Assembly: GCF_900111895.1 (NCBI RefSeq)
Contig: NZ_FOKB01000015.1
Coordinates: forward strand, 31,545-95,544
Reading direction: 5' to 3'
Length of the DNA: 64,000 nucleotides
Source of the DNA: Pseudomonas simiae
GTDB taxonomy: Bacteria; Pseudomonadota; Gammaproteobacteria; Pseudomonadales; Pseudomonadaceae
In this document: piece by piece, positions 1 to 9,238 of the stretch
How the letters are laid out: each line of letters opens with the position of its first letter
Numbering within the stretch: position 1 is the first letter of the stretch
The notes under the pieces: model-generated
Told to the model about the DNA's origin: nothing
What the model saw: only the letters and a program-made list of their open reading frames with translations
The model's database searches: none
Program-made: the position numbers and the translations under genes

Positions 1-2263
1 GTGCCACGTGCAGTTTCTTCTGCAGCGAATGGCTGGCGCCGAGCAAGTCGTAGGCATGTTGCAAGGCGCCTACCGGATCTTCCGCCGATTGCGGTCGGTA
101 GCAGCCGGCCAGCAACTCTTCCAGGGTCGGGTCGCCCTTGGCACGGCCGATTACCGCAGCCACTTCGGCATCCAGCGCATCCGACGGCCCGGTATGGCGA
201 CGGCCGAACGGGAACACGATCACCCGCAGCAGGCAGCCCAGCACCTTGTTCGGGAAATTGCTCAGCAGTTCATCCAGCGCACGTTCCGATTCGCCGAGGC
301 TTTCTTCCATGGCCCAGGCAAACAGCGGTTCCAGGTGATCCGGCGAATCCAGGTCGTGATAACGCTTGAGTGCGGCCGACGCCAGGTACATATGGCTCAG
401 TACATCACCCAGGCGTGCCGACAAGCGTTCGCGACGCTTCAACTCGCCACCCAGCAGCATCATGCTCAGGTCAGCCAGCAGCGCGAATGCGGCAGCCTGG
501 CGGTTGAGTGCACGGAAGTAGCCCTGGCTCAAACGATTGCCCGGCGCCTTCTCGAAATGCCCCACCCCGAGGTTCAACACCAAGGTACTGGCGGCGTTGC
601 TCACGGCAAAACCGATGTGTTGCATCAACAGCCCATCGAACTCCTTCAATGCCTGGTCATGGTCGTCGCGACCGGCCAGGGCCATTTCCTTGAGCACGAA
701 CGGATGGCAGCGGATCGCGCCCTGGCCGAAGATCATCAGGTTGCGCGACAGGATATTCGCGCCTTCTACGGTGATGAAGATCGGCGCGCCTTGCCAGTTG
801 CGGCCCAGGTAGTTGTTCGGTCCCATGATGATGCCCTTGCCACCGTGCACGTCCATGGCGTGGCTGATGCACTCGCGGCCGCGTTCGGTGAGGTGGTACT
901 TGAGGATCGCCGACAGCACCGAGGGTTTTTCCCCCAGGTCGACGGCATTGGCGGTGAGCATGCGTGCGCTGTCCATCAGCCAGGCGTTGCCGCCGATACG
1001 CGCAAGGGCTTCCTGGATACCCTCGAAGGCCGACAGCGGCACATTGAATTGCTCGCGCACCTGGGCGTATTGGCCGGTCACCAGGCTGGTGAACTTGGCC
1101 GCGCCGGTACCCACGGCGGGCAGGGAGATCGAACGGCCCACCGAGAGGCAGTTCATCAACATCATCCAGCCTTTGCCGAGCATTTCCTGGCCACCGATCA
1201 GGAATTCCAGGGGGATGAACACATCCTTGCCGGCGTTGGGGCCGTTCATGAAGGCGGCGCCCAAAGGCAGGTGGCGACGGCCGATTTCCACGCCGGGGGT
1301 GTCGGTGGGGATCAGCGCCAGGCTGATGCCCAAGTCTTCCTCTTCACCCAGCAGATGGTCCGGGTCGTGGGCCTTGAAGGCCAGGCCGAGCAAGGTCGCA
1401 ACCGGGCCGAGGGTAATGTAGCGTTTTTCCCAGTTCAGGCGCAGGCCGAGTGTTTCCTTGCCTTCCCATTCACCTTTGCAGATCACGCCAGTGTCCGGCA
1501 TCGCGCCCGCGTCGGAGCCGGCCAGTGGGCCAGTCAATGCGAAGCAGGGGATGTCATCGCCACGGGCCAGGCGCGGCAGGTAGTGGTTGCGCTGTTCTTC
1601 GGTGCCGTAGTGCAGCAGCAGTTCGGCCGGGCCGAGAGAGTTGGGCACCATCACGGTCGATGCCAGGTCACCGCTGCGGGTGGCGAGCTTCATCGCGACC
1701 TGGGAGTGGGCATAGGCGGAGAAGCCCTTGCCGCCATATTCCTTGGGAATGATCAGGGCGAAGAAACCGTGGGTCTTGATGTGTTCCCAGGCCGCGGGCG
1801 GCAGGTCCATGGCCTGGCCGATTTCCCAGTCGCTGACCATGGCACAGAGTTCTTCGGTGGGGCCATCGATAAACGCCTGTTCTTCTTCGGTCAGTTGCGC
1901 CTTGGGGTAGGCCAGCAACTTGTCCCAGTCCGGGCGACCGCTGAACAGTTCGCCGTCCCACCAGACGGTGCCGGCGTCGATGGCATCGCGCTCGGTCTCG
2001 GACATCGGCGGCAGGACTTTCTGGAACCAGCTGAACAGTGGCTTGGTGAAGTATTGGCGGCGCAGGTCGGGCAGCAGCAGGGGAGCGGCCACCAAGGCGA
2101 TCAACACCCAGAAGATCAGCAGCAGCCAACCCGGTGCATGGCTCCAGGCGCCCATCGCCAGCAGGTAGACGGCGACCACGCCCAGGGCGGGCAGGGGCGC
2201 GACGCGGCGGTGTGCGAGGTAGGCAATGCCGACCACCAGCACCAGTATCCACAACAACAGCAT
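1..2263 (-). CDS. fadE: Acyl-CoA dehydrogenase FadE, 3' end cut by the window
   Basis: Catalyses the first oxidation step of fatty acid beta-oxidation, converting acyl-CoA to trans-2-enoyl-CoA with FAD. The frame read on the minus strand from an ATG at 2263 (GGAGG seven bases upstream) is open to the window edge, giving about 754 codons; the FadE family is about 815 residues, so roughly 60 C-terminal residues are missing. Two hydrophobic N-terminal segments (residues 1-65) point to membrane association, followed by the acyl-CoA dehydrogenase core, with the TGPLAGSDAGAMPDTG-type substrate/FAD loop near residue 250 and the VHGGKGI motif in the alpha-helical C-terminal domain. It is a single gene, divergent from the transglutaminase-like gene. 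The length and the membrane segments separate it from ordinary 380-residue acyl-CoA dehydrogenases. Confidence 0.93.
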   Translation of the reverse strand, partial: MLLLWILVLVVGIAYLAHRRVAPLPALGVVAVYLLAMGAWSHAPGWLLLIFWVLIALVAAPLLLPDLRRQYFTKPLFSWFQKVLPPMSETERDAIDAGTVWWDGELFSGRPDWDKLLAYPKAQLTEEEQAFIDGPTEELCAMVSDWEIGQAMDLPPAAWEHIKTHGFFALIIPKEYGGKGFSAYAHSQVAMKLATRSGDLASTVMVPNSLGPAELLLHYGTEEQRNHYLPRLARGDDIPCFALTGPLAGSDAGAMPDTGVICKGEWEGKETLGLRLNWEKRYITLGPVATLLGLAFKAHDPDHLLGEEEDLGISLALIPTDTPGVEIGRRHLPLGAAFMNGPNAGKDVFIPLEFLIGGQEMLGKGWMMLMNCLSVGRSISLPAVGTGAAKFTSLVTGQYAQVREQFNVPLSAFEGIQEALARIGGNAWLMDSARMLTANAVDLGEKPSVLSAILKYHLTERGRECISHAMDVHGGKGIIMGPNNYLGRNWQGAPIFITVEGANILSRNLMIFGQGAIRCHPFVLKEMALAGRDDHDQALKEFDGLLMQHIGFAVSNAASTLVLNLGVGHFEKAPGNRLSQGYFRALNRQAAAFALLADLSMMLLGGELKRRERLSARLGDVLSHMYLASAALKRYHDLDSPDHLEPLFAWAMEESLGESERALDELLSNFPNKVLGCLLRVIVFPFGRRHTGPSDALDAEVAAVIGRAKGDPTLEELLAGCYRPQSAEDPVGALQHAYDLLGASHSLQKKLHVA

Positions 2264-2421
2264 ATTCAATCCTCCGTGAAAACAGGGGCGAAACCACCAG
2301 GGAGCTTAGTCGGCATCCGAACAAGCGGGGTGATCAGGGTGTAACGAGATTTGGCCGATTCGTCGTTATCTCCAAGACAGGCCTGTGGTTAGACTCCAGG
2401 CTTTCTTCGGAGATAAAGCTC

Positions 2422-3081
2422 ATGGATACCTACCTGAGTCCCAGCCGCTTCATCGATAGTGACCACCCTGCGGTGGTGGAGTTCGCCGAAAAACACCGTG
2501 GAACCCGTAGGGATTTTAGTGACCAGGCAGTCAGCCTCTATTACGCCGTGCGTGAGGCGATTCGCTATAACCCCTATACCTTCAGCCGCGATCCAGACAC
2601 ATTAAATGCCAGCTTCGCCCTGTCCACCGGCGAAAGCTATTGCGTGCCCAAAGCCACCTTGCTCGCCGCCTGTGCCCGCCACTGCGGCATTCCGGCGCGC
2701 ATCGGCCTGGCGGATGTGCGCAATCATTTGTCGACGCCACGCCTGATCGCGTTGCTCAAGAGTGATGTATTTGCCATGCACGGTTATACCGAGCTTTACC
2801 TCAACGATCGTTGGGTCAAGGCCACGCCGGCGTTCAACCAGCAACTGTGCGATGTGTTCGATGTACCGCCGTTGGATTTCGACGGCCTCCACGACAGCGT
2901 CTTCCACGCGTTCAATCGCCAAGGCCAGCGATCGATGGAGTACGTGGTCGACCACGGGCAATTTCCTGACGTGCCCGAGGCCTTCTTCTTCGCCCACATC
3001 CAAGCGTGTTACCCCCATCTGTTTGCCGAGGATATGCCGCCGTTACTGGGCGACATGCAGAGCGATTTGAGCCGCGTGTGA
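2422..3081 (+). CDS. Transglutaminase-like cysteine protease-fold protein
   Basis: This 219-residue protein has the transglutaminase-like core (papain fold). Visible catalytic elements are the Cys in GESYCVPKATLLAACAR, followed by the GIPARIGLADVRNH strand, and the His of MHGYTELYL, with the W-V-K-A-TPAFN stretch supplying the usual Asp/Asn region. There is no signal peptide, so it is probably cytoplasmic. The ATG at 2422 was chosen because it follows GGAGA at proper spacing and begins with family-like sequence; an upstream in-frame start at 2134 would lie inside the divergent fadE gene. Bacterial members are mostly uncharacterised and the substrate cannot be read from the sequence. Confidence 0.8.
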   Translation: MDTYLSPSRFIDSDHPAVVEFAEKHRGTRRDFSDQAVSLYYAVREAIRYNPYTFSRDPDTLNASFALSTGESYCVPKATLLAACARHCGIPARIGLADVRNHLSTPRLIALLKSDVFAMHGYTELYLNDRWVKATPAFNQQLCDVFDVPPLDFDGLHDSVFHAFNRQGQRSMEYVVDHGQFPDVPEAFFFAHIQACYPHLFAEDMPPLLGDMQSDLSRV

Positions 3082-3138
3082 ACCGGCGTATGCTGCTGCC
3101 TTCATCTAGCCATGTTCATCAACAACAAAGGCGCGGTC

Positions 3139-3756
3139 ATGCTGAAAATCTGGGGTCGTAAAAATTCATCAAACGTCAGGAAGGCACTGTGGTGCGCCGA
3201 GGAACTCGGCCTGGACTATGAAGCAATTGATGCGGGCGGGGCTTTTGGTGTGGTCGACACGCCGCAATACCGGGCGTTGAACCCCAACGGCCGGGTGCCG
3301 ATGATCGAAGACGGTGACTTCGTGCTGTGGGAGTCCAACACCATCGTGCGCTACCTCTGCGCCAAGCAGGCTTGCCGCTGGTATCCGACAGACGTGAAAG
3401 CCCGCGCCAACGCGGAAAAGTGGATGGACTGGACCACGTCGACCTTTGCCGAACCGTTCAAGATCGTATTCTGGGGCGTGCTGCGCACCCCGGCGGAAAA
3501 ACAGAACTGGGAGACCATCCACGCCGGTCGCCAGGCCTGTATCGATGTGCTCAAAACCGTTGATGAAGCGCTTGCTACACAGCCGTATCTGTCGGGCAAC
3601 GAGATCGGCATGGGCGATATCCCGTTGGGCAGCTTTATCTACGCCTGGTTCGAAATGCCCATCGAACGGCCCGCAATGCCCCATCTAGAGGCCTGGTATG
3701 CGCGCCTGCAGCAGCGTCCGGCTTACCGCAAAGCGGTCATGACCGCGTTGACTTAA
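3139..3756 (+). CDS. Glutathione S-transferase family protein
   Basis: A 205-residue cytosolic GST. The N-terminal thioredoxin-fold domain shows the NSSNVRKALW active-site region, the cis-proline segment NGRVPMIEDGDFVLWESNTIVRYL (glutathione-binding E-S), then an all-helical C-terminal domain containing the GDIPLG motif around residue 160. It probably conjugates or reduces electrophilic compounds with glutathione. The start at 3139 (MLKIWGRK) has AAAGG upstream and fits the family; an earlier ATG at 3112 adds nine unlikely residues. It stands alone between the transglutaminase-like gene and the ABC exporter. Confidence 0.88.
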   Translation: MLKIWGRKNSSNVRKALWCAEELGLDYEAIDAGGAFGVVDTPQYRALNPNGRVPMIEDGDFVLWESNTIVRYLCAKQACRWYPTDVKARANAEKWMDWTTSTFAEPFKIVFWGVLRTPAEKQNWETIHAGRQACIDVLKTVDEALATQPYLSGNEIGMGDIPLGSFIYAWFEMPIERPAMPHLEAWYARLQQRPAYRKAVMTALT

Positions 3757-3890
3757 TACTGACTATTAATACAGGTGACTGTACTTGTGCGGCGCGGGCA
3801 AGCACCATGCTTGTCATGCGCCGCCGTTGAACTACCTGGGCTGCGCCCTCATCTACTCTTTCTATTCCCTTCTTTGGTGCGTAATCCGAT

Positions 3891-4823
3891 ATGAGTTCCG
3901 CTCTGTCCATCCGGCAGCTAACCAAAACCTACGGCAACGGTTTCCAGGCCCTGAGTGGTATCGATCTGGACGTTGCCGAAGGTGACTTCTTCGCCTTGCT
4001 CGGCCCCAATGGCGCCGGCAAATCCACCACCATCGGTATCCTCTCGACCCTGGTCAACAAGACCAGCGGCACGGTGAATATCTTCGGCCATGACCTGGAC
4101 AAATCCCCGGCGGCGCTCAAGCGTTCCATCGGCGTGGTGCCCCAGGAATTCAACTTCAACCAGTTCGAAAAGACCTTCGACATCGTCGTGACCCAGGCCG
4201 GCTACTACGGCATCCCGGCGAAAGTCGCCAAGGAACGCGCCGAGCAGTACCTGACCCAACTGGGCCTGTGGGACAAGCGCGATGTGCCGTCGCGTTCGCT
4301 GTCCGGCGGCATGAAACGCCGGCTGATGATCGCCCGCGCATTGGTGCACGAGCCGCGTCTACTGATCCTCGACGAGCCTACTGCCGGCGTGGACATCGAA
4401 CTGCGTCGCTCGATGTGGACTTTTCTCACCGAGCTGAACGAGAAGGGCATCACCATCATCCTCACCACCCACTATCTGGAAGAGGCTGAGCAGCTGTGCC
4501 GCAACATCGGCATCATCGACCACGGCACCATCGTCGAAAACACCAGCATGCGAAACCTGCTGGGTCAGTTGCATGTGGAAACCTTTTTGCTCGATCTGAA
4601 AAACAACTTGTCGGCGCCGCCGCAACTGCTCGGCTACCCGAGCCGCCTGGTGGACAGCCACACCCTGGAAGTGCAGGTGGACAAGGCCATGGGCATCACC
4701 GCGTTGTTCACGCAGTTGGCAACCCAGAACATCGAAGTGCTGAGCCTGCGTAACAAAACCAATCGCCTTGAGGAGTTGTTCGTGTCCCTGGTGGAGAAAA
4801 ATCTGGCGAAGGTGGCGGTATGA
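3891..4823 (+). CDS. ABC exporter ATP-binding protein (YadG-like)
   Basis: A 310-residue ABC ATPase that powers the membrane protein encoded next. Walker A is GPNGAGKST (about residue 40), the Q-loop is VVPQEFNFN, the signature is LSGGMKRR (about 137), Walker B is LLILDEPTAGVD, and the H-loop is TTHYLEEAEQL. The roughly 80-residue C-terminal extension is typical of ABC-2 type (DrrA/YadG) exporters. It overlaps the permease start by four bases (ATGA), indicating translational coupling. The substrate is unknown; homologues of E. coli YadG/YadH have been linked to drug or lipid export without a settled role. Confidence 0.92.
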   Translation: MSSALSIRQLTKTYGNGFQALSGIDLDVAEGDFFALLGPNGAGKSTTIGILSTLVNKTSGTVNIFGHDLDKSPAALKRSIGVVPQEFNFNQFEKTFDIVVTQAGYYGIPAKVAKERAEQYLTQLGLWDKRDVPSRSLSGGMKRRLMIARALVHEPRLLILDEPTAGVDIELRRSMWTFLTELNEKGITIILTTHYLEEAEQLCRNIGIIDHGTIVENTSMRNLLGQLHVETFLLDLKNNLSAPPQLLGYPSRLVDSHTLEVQVDKAMGITALFTQLATQNIEVLSLRNKTNRLEELFVSLVEKNLAKVAV

Positions 4824-5599
4824 GTTCCGAACTGCAACCCAACCTCGTCGCGCTGCAAACCATCGTCTATCGCGAAGTGAAGCGCTTTACCCGGATCTGG
4901 CCGCAGACCCTGCTGCCGCCGGCGATCACCATGGTCCTGTACTTCGTGATCTTCGGTAACCTGATCGGCCGCCAGATTGGCGACATGGGTGGCTTCACTT
5001 ACATGGAGTACATCGTGCCGGGCCTGATCATGATGTCGGTGATCACCAACTCCTACGGTAACGTGGTCTCCAGTTTCTTCGGCAGCAAGTTCCAGCGCTC
5101 CATCGAAGAACTGATGGTGTCGCCGGTGTCGCCCCATACCATCCTGATCGGCTACACCCTCGGCGGTGTGCTGCGTGGGTTGATGGTGGGCGTGATCGTC
5201 ACCCTGTTGTCGCTGTTCTTCACCCACCTGCAGGTGCATCACCTCGGGGTCACCATTCTGGTGGTGGTACTGACGGCGACGATCTTCTCGCTGCTGGGTT
5301 TCATCAACGCCGTGTTTGCACGCAACTTCGATGATATTTCGATTATTCCGACCTTCGTGCTGACGCCGCTGACCTACCTGGGCGGGGTGTTCTACTCCAT
5401 CAGCTTGCTGCCGCCGTTCTGGCAGACCGTGTCGTTGGCCAACCCGGTGCTGCACATGGTCAACGCCTTCCGCTACGGCATCCTGGGGGTGTCGGACATC
5501 AAGATCAGCGTGGCGATCACGTTCATGTTGGTGGCGACCGTTGTGCTGTATATCGGTTGCGCGAAGTTACTGGTGAGCGGACGCGGGATGCGCACGTAA
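4820..5599 (+). CDS. ABC-2 type exporter permease (YadH-like)
   Basis: A 259-residue inner membrane protein with about six hydrophobic segments and the ABC-2 signature region near FVLTPLTYLGGVFYSI (around residues 178-195). The N-terminal amphipathic stretch LQTIVYREVKRFTRIWPQTLLP is characteristic of the YadH subgroup. It forms the transmembrane partner of the preceding ATPase, most likely as a dimer. The coding region ends just before a REP palindrome pair that separates it from the convergent TetR gene. Confidence 0.92.
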   Translation: MSSELQPNLVALQTIVYREVKRFTRIWPQTLLPPAITMVLYFVIFGNLIGRQIGDMGGFTYMEYIVPGLIMMSVITNSYGNVVSSFFGSKFQRSIEELMVSPVSPHTILIGYTLGGVLRGLMVGVIVTLLSLFFTHLQVHHLGVTILVVVLTATIFSLLGFINAVFARNFDDISIIPTFVLTPLTYLGGVFYSISLLPPFWQTVSLANPVLHMVNAFRYGILGVSDIKISVAITFMLVATVVLYIGCAKLLVSGRGMRT

Positions 5600-5621
5600 G
5601 CGCTGACCTGAACGCGGTCAA

Positions 5622-5717
5622 AAATGTGGGAGCGGGCTTGCTCGCGAAGGCGGTGTGTCAGTTACAGAATGTACTGACTGATCCACCACCTTCGCGAGCA
5701 AGCCCGCTCCCACATTT
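5622..5717. repeat. REPIN: inverted pair of REP palindromes
   Basis: Two copies of the Pseudomonas REP sequence (GTGGGAGCGGGCTTGCTCGC) lie in inverted orientation about 45 bases apart, so the whole unit can fold into one long hairpin. It sits between the convergent permease and TetR genes. Confidence 0.9.
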
Positions 5718-5734
5718 GGTTTTGTGTAAGGGCT

Positions 5735-6274
5735 TCAGACCTTCAGTGCCAGTTCGATCAGCCTATGCAGCTCTTCAACCGTCAGCGGCGTGGTCGAGAA
5801 TAGAATACGAAACACCGTTGGCGCCGCCAGCAGATTGATCAGGTGATCCACGCTCGGCGGGCTGCTGTCCGGATAGCGATCGACAATCGCCTGAAACTGC
5901 CCGCTCAGGATGCTCACGCAATAGCCTGGCGTCTGGCTGCACTGCACATCCCGCATCATGTTCCGTCCAGGCTCCGAACTCATCTCATCCAGATACTGCT
6001 CGGCCCAGGCCTGCAGGTCACCGCGCAGGCTGCCGGTATTCGCCGGCTCGCTGTCCGGGCGCATCCGCGCCAACGCCACATCCGCCAGTAGCACAGAAAG
6101 ATCGCCCCAACGCCGGTAGATGGTCGAGGGCGTAACCCCCGCGCGCGCAGCGATCATCGGCACAGTGACGCTGGAGCGCTCATGGGCTTCCAGCAGTTCA
6201 CGCACGGCTGAATGGACGGATTCTTGTACCCGGGCACTACGGCCCCCCGGGCGGAGGCCTTCTTTTATCGCCAT
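5735..6274 (-). CDS. TetR/AcrR family repressor
   Basis: A 179-residue TetR-type regulator. The N-terminal helix-turn-helix is visible as VTVPMIAARAGVTPSTIYRRWGD (residues about 33-55), followed by a helical ligand-binding domain of usual length. It is transcribed divergently from the MFS transporter gene and is probably its local repressor. The intervening 91 bases hold an imperfect inverted repeat (AATTTGCTTT at 6296 and AAAGCAAAAT at 6333) that is a plausible operator. The start at ATG 6274 (MAIKEGLRP) was preferred over a more distant one because AAGG precedes it and the upstream residues are not TetR-like. Confidence 0.88.
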   Translation of the reverse strand: MAIKEGLRPGGRSARVQESVHSAVRELLEAHERSSVTVPMIAARAGVTPSTIYRRWGDLSVLLADVALARMRPDSEPANTGSLRGDLQAWAEQYLDEMSSEPGRNMMRDVQCSQTPGYCVSILSGQFQAIVDRYPDSSPPSVDHLINLLAAPTVFRILFSTTPLTVEELHRLIELALKV

Positions 6275-6365
6275 GATTGTGACCTTAACACAAAGAATTT
6301 GCTTTAAGCCTGGCCTGGTAGCACACTGCACAAAAGCAAAATATTAGCTTTAGCGGAGCGTGCGT

Positions 6366-7559
6366 ATGTCCAACCCGATTTCTCAGCGTTCCAGCCTGGT
6401 GTTCCTCGCGATCACCTTGCTGACGTTTCTCGCCGCCTCCAGTGCGCCGACGCCGTTGTATCACCTGTATCAGGAGGGCCTGCATTTTTCCGCAGGCATG
6501 CTCACGCTGATCTTTGGCGTCTATGCGCTGAGTCTCCTGGTGGCGCTTCTGACTGTTGGCTCACTGTCGGACCATCTGGGGCGCAAGCCGGTGATTTTTA
6601 CCGCGTTGATCTTGAACATGCTGGCGATGCTGCTGTTTATCAATGAAGGCAGCGTGGCCTGGTTGATTGCCGCGCGTACGCTGCAGGGCTTTGCTACGGG
6701 CATGGCCACTGCCGTACTGGGCGCGGCACTGCTGGACACGGATCGCCAGCAAGGCCCACTGGTCAACAGCGTAGCGCCGTTGCTGGGCATGGCCTGCGGT
6801 GCGATGGGCAGCAGTCTGCTGGTGGAGTTCGCGCCGCTGCCGACCCAGTTGATCTACTGCACGCTGTTCGTGCTGATGCTGCTGCAGGCCGTTTACGTAT
6901 GGCGCCTGCCGGAAAGCGTCAGCCGTATCCCTGGCGCACTGGCTTCGCTGCGCCCGACCTTGCACGTACCGCCCCAAGCGCGCCGGGCCTTGTGGTTGTC
7001 GCTGCCGGTGGATGTGGCGGTGTGGGCGATGGGCGGGTTCTACCTGTCCCTGGCGCCGTCACTGGTACGAACCGCCACCGGTTCGACCTCCAACCTGATC
7101 GGTGGCGGCCTGGTGGCGGTGTTGACCGTGAGCGGCGCATTGATGATCTTCACGCTGCGCAATCGCCCAGCCGACAAAGTGCTGCGCCTGGGGGCCGGCT
7201 TGCTGGCAGTGGGTGTGGCGCTGATCCTCACGGCCGTGCACAGCGCCAGCGTGCTGCTGTTTTTCATCGCCACCCTGATCGCCGGCAGCGGTTTTGGTGC
7301 GGGCTTCCTCGGTGCCCTGCGCAGTGTTGTGCCGCTGGCCTTGCCCCATGAGCGCGCGGGTTTGATGTCGGCGTTCTATGTGCTGAGTTACCTGGCGTTC
7401 TGCCTGCCGTCTTTGCTGGCGGGCAACCTGATTCGCCGCTTTGGTCTGATCGTCACCACTGACGGCTACGGCGCGGTACTCATCCTGCTGGCCCTCGGCG
7501 CACTGGTCGGCCTGCTGTTGCAGGATTCGGCGCGCGCCAGGGCGACGACAGGCGGCTGA
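6366..7559 (+). CDS. MFS transporter (drug efflux-like)
   Basis: A 397-residue protein with twelve predicted hydrophobic segments. The loop between helices 2 and 3 carries the MFS signature GSLSDHLGRKPV (around residue 70), and helix 4 has ARTLQGFATGMATA, typical of proton-driven exporters. It acts in the inner membrane. The divergent TetR gene suggests induction by a transported compound. GGAG lies eight bases before ATG 6366; the GTG six bases upstream is less likely. Confidence 0.88.
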   Translation: MSNPISQRSSLVFLAITLLTFLAASSAPTPLYHLYQEGLHFSAGMLTLIFGVYALSLLVALLTVGSLSDHLGRKPVIFTALILNMLAMLLFINEGSVAWLIAARTLQGFATGMATAVLGAALLDTDRQQGPLVNSVAPLLGMACGAMGSSLLVEFAPLPTQLIYCTLFVLMLLQAVYVWRLPESVSRIPGALASLRPTLHVPPQARRALWLSLPVDVAVWAMGGFYLSLAPSLVRTATGSTSNLIGGGLVAVLTVSGALMIFTLRNRPADKVLRLGAGLLAVGVALILTAVHSASVLLFFIATLIAGSGFGAGFLGALRSVVPLALPHERAGLMSAFYVLSYLAFCLPSLLAGNLIRRFGLIVTTDGYGAVLILLALGALVGLLLQDSARARATTGG

Positions 7560-7602
7560 TGAGTAATAATCGCCTTCCGCATCGCCTGACTGAGATTCAA
7601 GC

Positions 7603-7914
7603 ATGAAGATCATCCGCAGCAAGGACTTCACCGGCAGCCGGGCCTGGGAGGCGCTGGACATCGCCAACATGAACGGCATCACCACGCGCCTGCACTGGAC
7701 CGACCAGCCGTACCGCTGGCACGTCAATGACGGCGAAGAAGTGTTTGTGGTGCTGGATGGCCGGGTGCAGATGCACTATCGCGACAATGGCTTCGAGCAG
7801 GTGGCGGAGCTGGCCGTCGGCGACATCTTCTACGCCAGCGTCGGCACCGAGCACGTGGCACATCCCCAAGGCCCGGCGCGCATCCTGGTGATCGAAAGCG
7901 AAGGCAGCGTTTGA
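7603..7914 (+). CDS. Small cupin-domain protein
   Basis: A 103-residue single-domain cupin. The two half-motifs are RWHVNDGEEVFVVLDGRVQMHY (H and E metal ligands, about residues 45-65) and the second strand pair containing DIFYASVGTEHVAHP (the H ligand). A mononuclear metal site is therefore probable, but the reaction or ligand cannot be inferred. It follows the MFS gene by 43 bases on the same strand and might be co-transcribed. Confidence 0.82.
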   Translation: MKIIRSKDFTGSRAWEALDIANMNGITTRLHWTDQPYRWHVNDGEEVFVVLDGRVQMHYRDNGFEQVAELAVGDIFYASVGTEHVAHPQGPARILVIESEGSV

Positions 7915-8022
7915 CTCCTATATTGGTAAAGTAGATAACAGATAGAGATATTACCCGTTATATAGATATTCGATCAGGTTCTACCATGGTCTCAACCTCA
8001 TGCGAGGAAGAGGATTGCCATC

Positions 8023-9171
8023 ATGACCTGCTCGAATACCATCAGCTACAAACCCTTCAGTCACTTGACCCGTCCACGGGAAGTGATCCGCCAATTCACC
8101 CCCAACTGGTTTGCTGCCACCATGGGCACCGGCGTGCTGGCGCTGGCCTTGGCCCAATTGCCGGCCGATGTGCCAGGCTTGCACGCGATTGCCGCAGCGC
8201 TGTGGTTTTTCACCATCGGCTTGTTTGTGCTGTTCAGCGTGTTGTACACGGCCCGTTGGGTGATGTTTTTCGATGAGGCGCGGCGGATATTCGGGCACTC
8301 CACGGTGTCGATGTTCTTCGGCACCATCCCCATGGGGCTCGCGACCATTCTCAACGGCCTGCTGTTGTTCGGCCTGCCGCGGTGGGGCAGCGACGTGATC
8401 CCCCTGGCTGAAGCGCTGTGGTGGCTGGATGTCGCCATGGCCCTGGCCTGCGGCGTGCTGATCCCGTTCATGATGTTCACCCGCCAGGAACACAGCATCG
8501 ACCAGATGACGGCCGTCTGGCTGCTACCCGTGGTGGCCGCCGAAGTCGCCGCCGCCAGCGGTGGGCTGCTGGCACCGCACTTGGCGGACGCCCATTCACA
8601 GCTGGTGATGCTGGTGACCAGCTACGTGCTGTGGGCGTTTTCCCTGCCGGTGGCGTTCAGCATCCTCACTATCCTGATGTTGCGCATGGCCCTGCATAAG
8701 CTGCCTCACGCCAATATGGCCGCGTCGAGCTGGCTGGCGTTGGGGCCCATCGGCACCGGTGCCTTGGGTATGTTGCTGCTGGGGGGCGATGCGCCGGCGA
8801 TCTTCGCGGCCAATGGTTTACCGGGCGTCGGTGAGATGGCCAACGGTCTCGGCGTGGTCGCGGGGATTACGCTGTGGGGCTTCGGCCTGTGGTGGATGCT
8901 GATCGCGGTATTGATCACCCTGCGTTACCTGCGCGCTGGTATTCCGTTCAATCTGGGGTGGTGGGGCTTCACCTTTCCGTTGGGGGTCTACGCCCTGGCC
9001 ACGTTGAAGCTGGCGAGCCTGTTGCACCTGGGTTTCTTCAGCGTATTCGGCAGTGTGCTGGTGGTCGCGTTGGCGCTGATGTGGTTGATCGTGGCCAAGC
9101 GCACGGTGCAGGGTGCTTATAAAGGTGAGCTTTTTGTTTCGCCGTGCATTGCAGGACTAGCGAATAAGTAA
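8023..9171 (+). CDS. TDT family transporter (SLAC1/TehA/sulfite exporter fold)
   Basis: A 382-residue inner membrane protein with about ten transmembrane helices. The start PNWFAATMGTGVLALAL, the repeated TIPMGLATILNG and the FPLGVYALAT segment are typical of the TDT (tellurite-resistance/dicarboxylate transporter) family, which includes TehA, Ssu1 sulfite exporters and Mae1. Likely substrates are small anions such as sulfite or C4-dicarboxylates. GAGGA precedes the ATG. The AT-rich 100 bases upstream probably hold its promoter. Confidence 0.85.
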   Translation: MTCSNTISYKPFSHLTRPREVIRQFTPNWFAATMGTGVLALALAQLPADVPGLHAIAAALWFFTIGLFVLFSVLYTARWVMFFDEARRIFGHSTVSMFFGTIPMGLATILNGLLLFGLPRWGSDVIPLAEALWWLDVAMALACGVLIPFMMFTRQEHSIDQMTAVWLLPVVAAEVAAASGGLLAPHLADAHSQLVMLVTSYVLWAFSLPVAFSILTILMLRMALHKLPHANMAASSWLALGPIGTGALGMLLLGGDAPAIFAANGLPGVGEMANGLGVVAGITLWGFGLWWMLIAVLITLRYLRAGIPFNLGWWGFTFPLGVYALATLKLASLLHLGFFSVFGSVLVVALALMWLIVAKRTVQGAYKGELFVSPCIAGLANK

Positions 9172-9238
9172 GCCGGATTAGGTAAAGTCGTGGCCTGAAT
9201 GTTTCTACAAAAAAACAGGCCACGCAGGAACACGGACG

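Noticed and set aside
8..2344. A 778-codon open frame on the plus strand
   Set aside because: It is antisense to fadE; its composition (rich in Gln, His, Arg) is that of a GC-driven shadow, whereas the minus strand gives a perfect acyl-CoA dehydrogenase.
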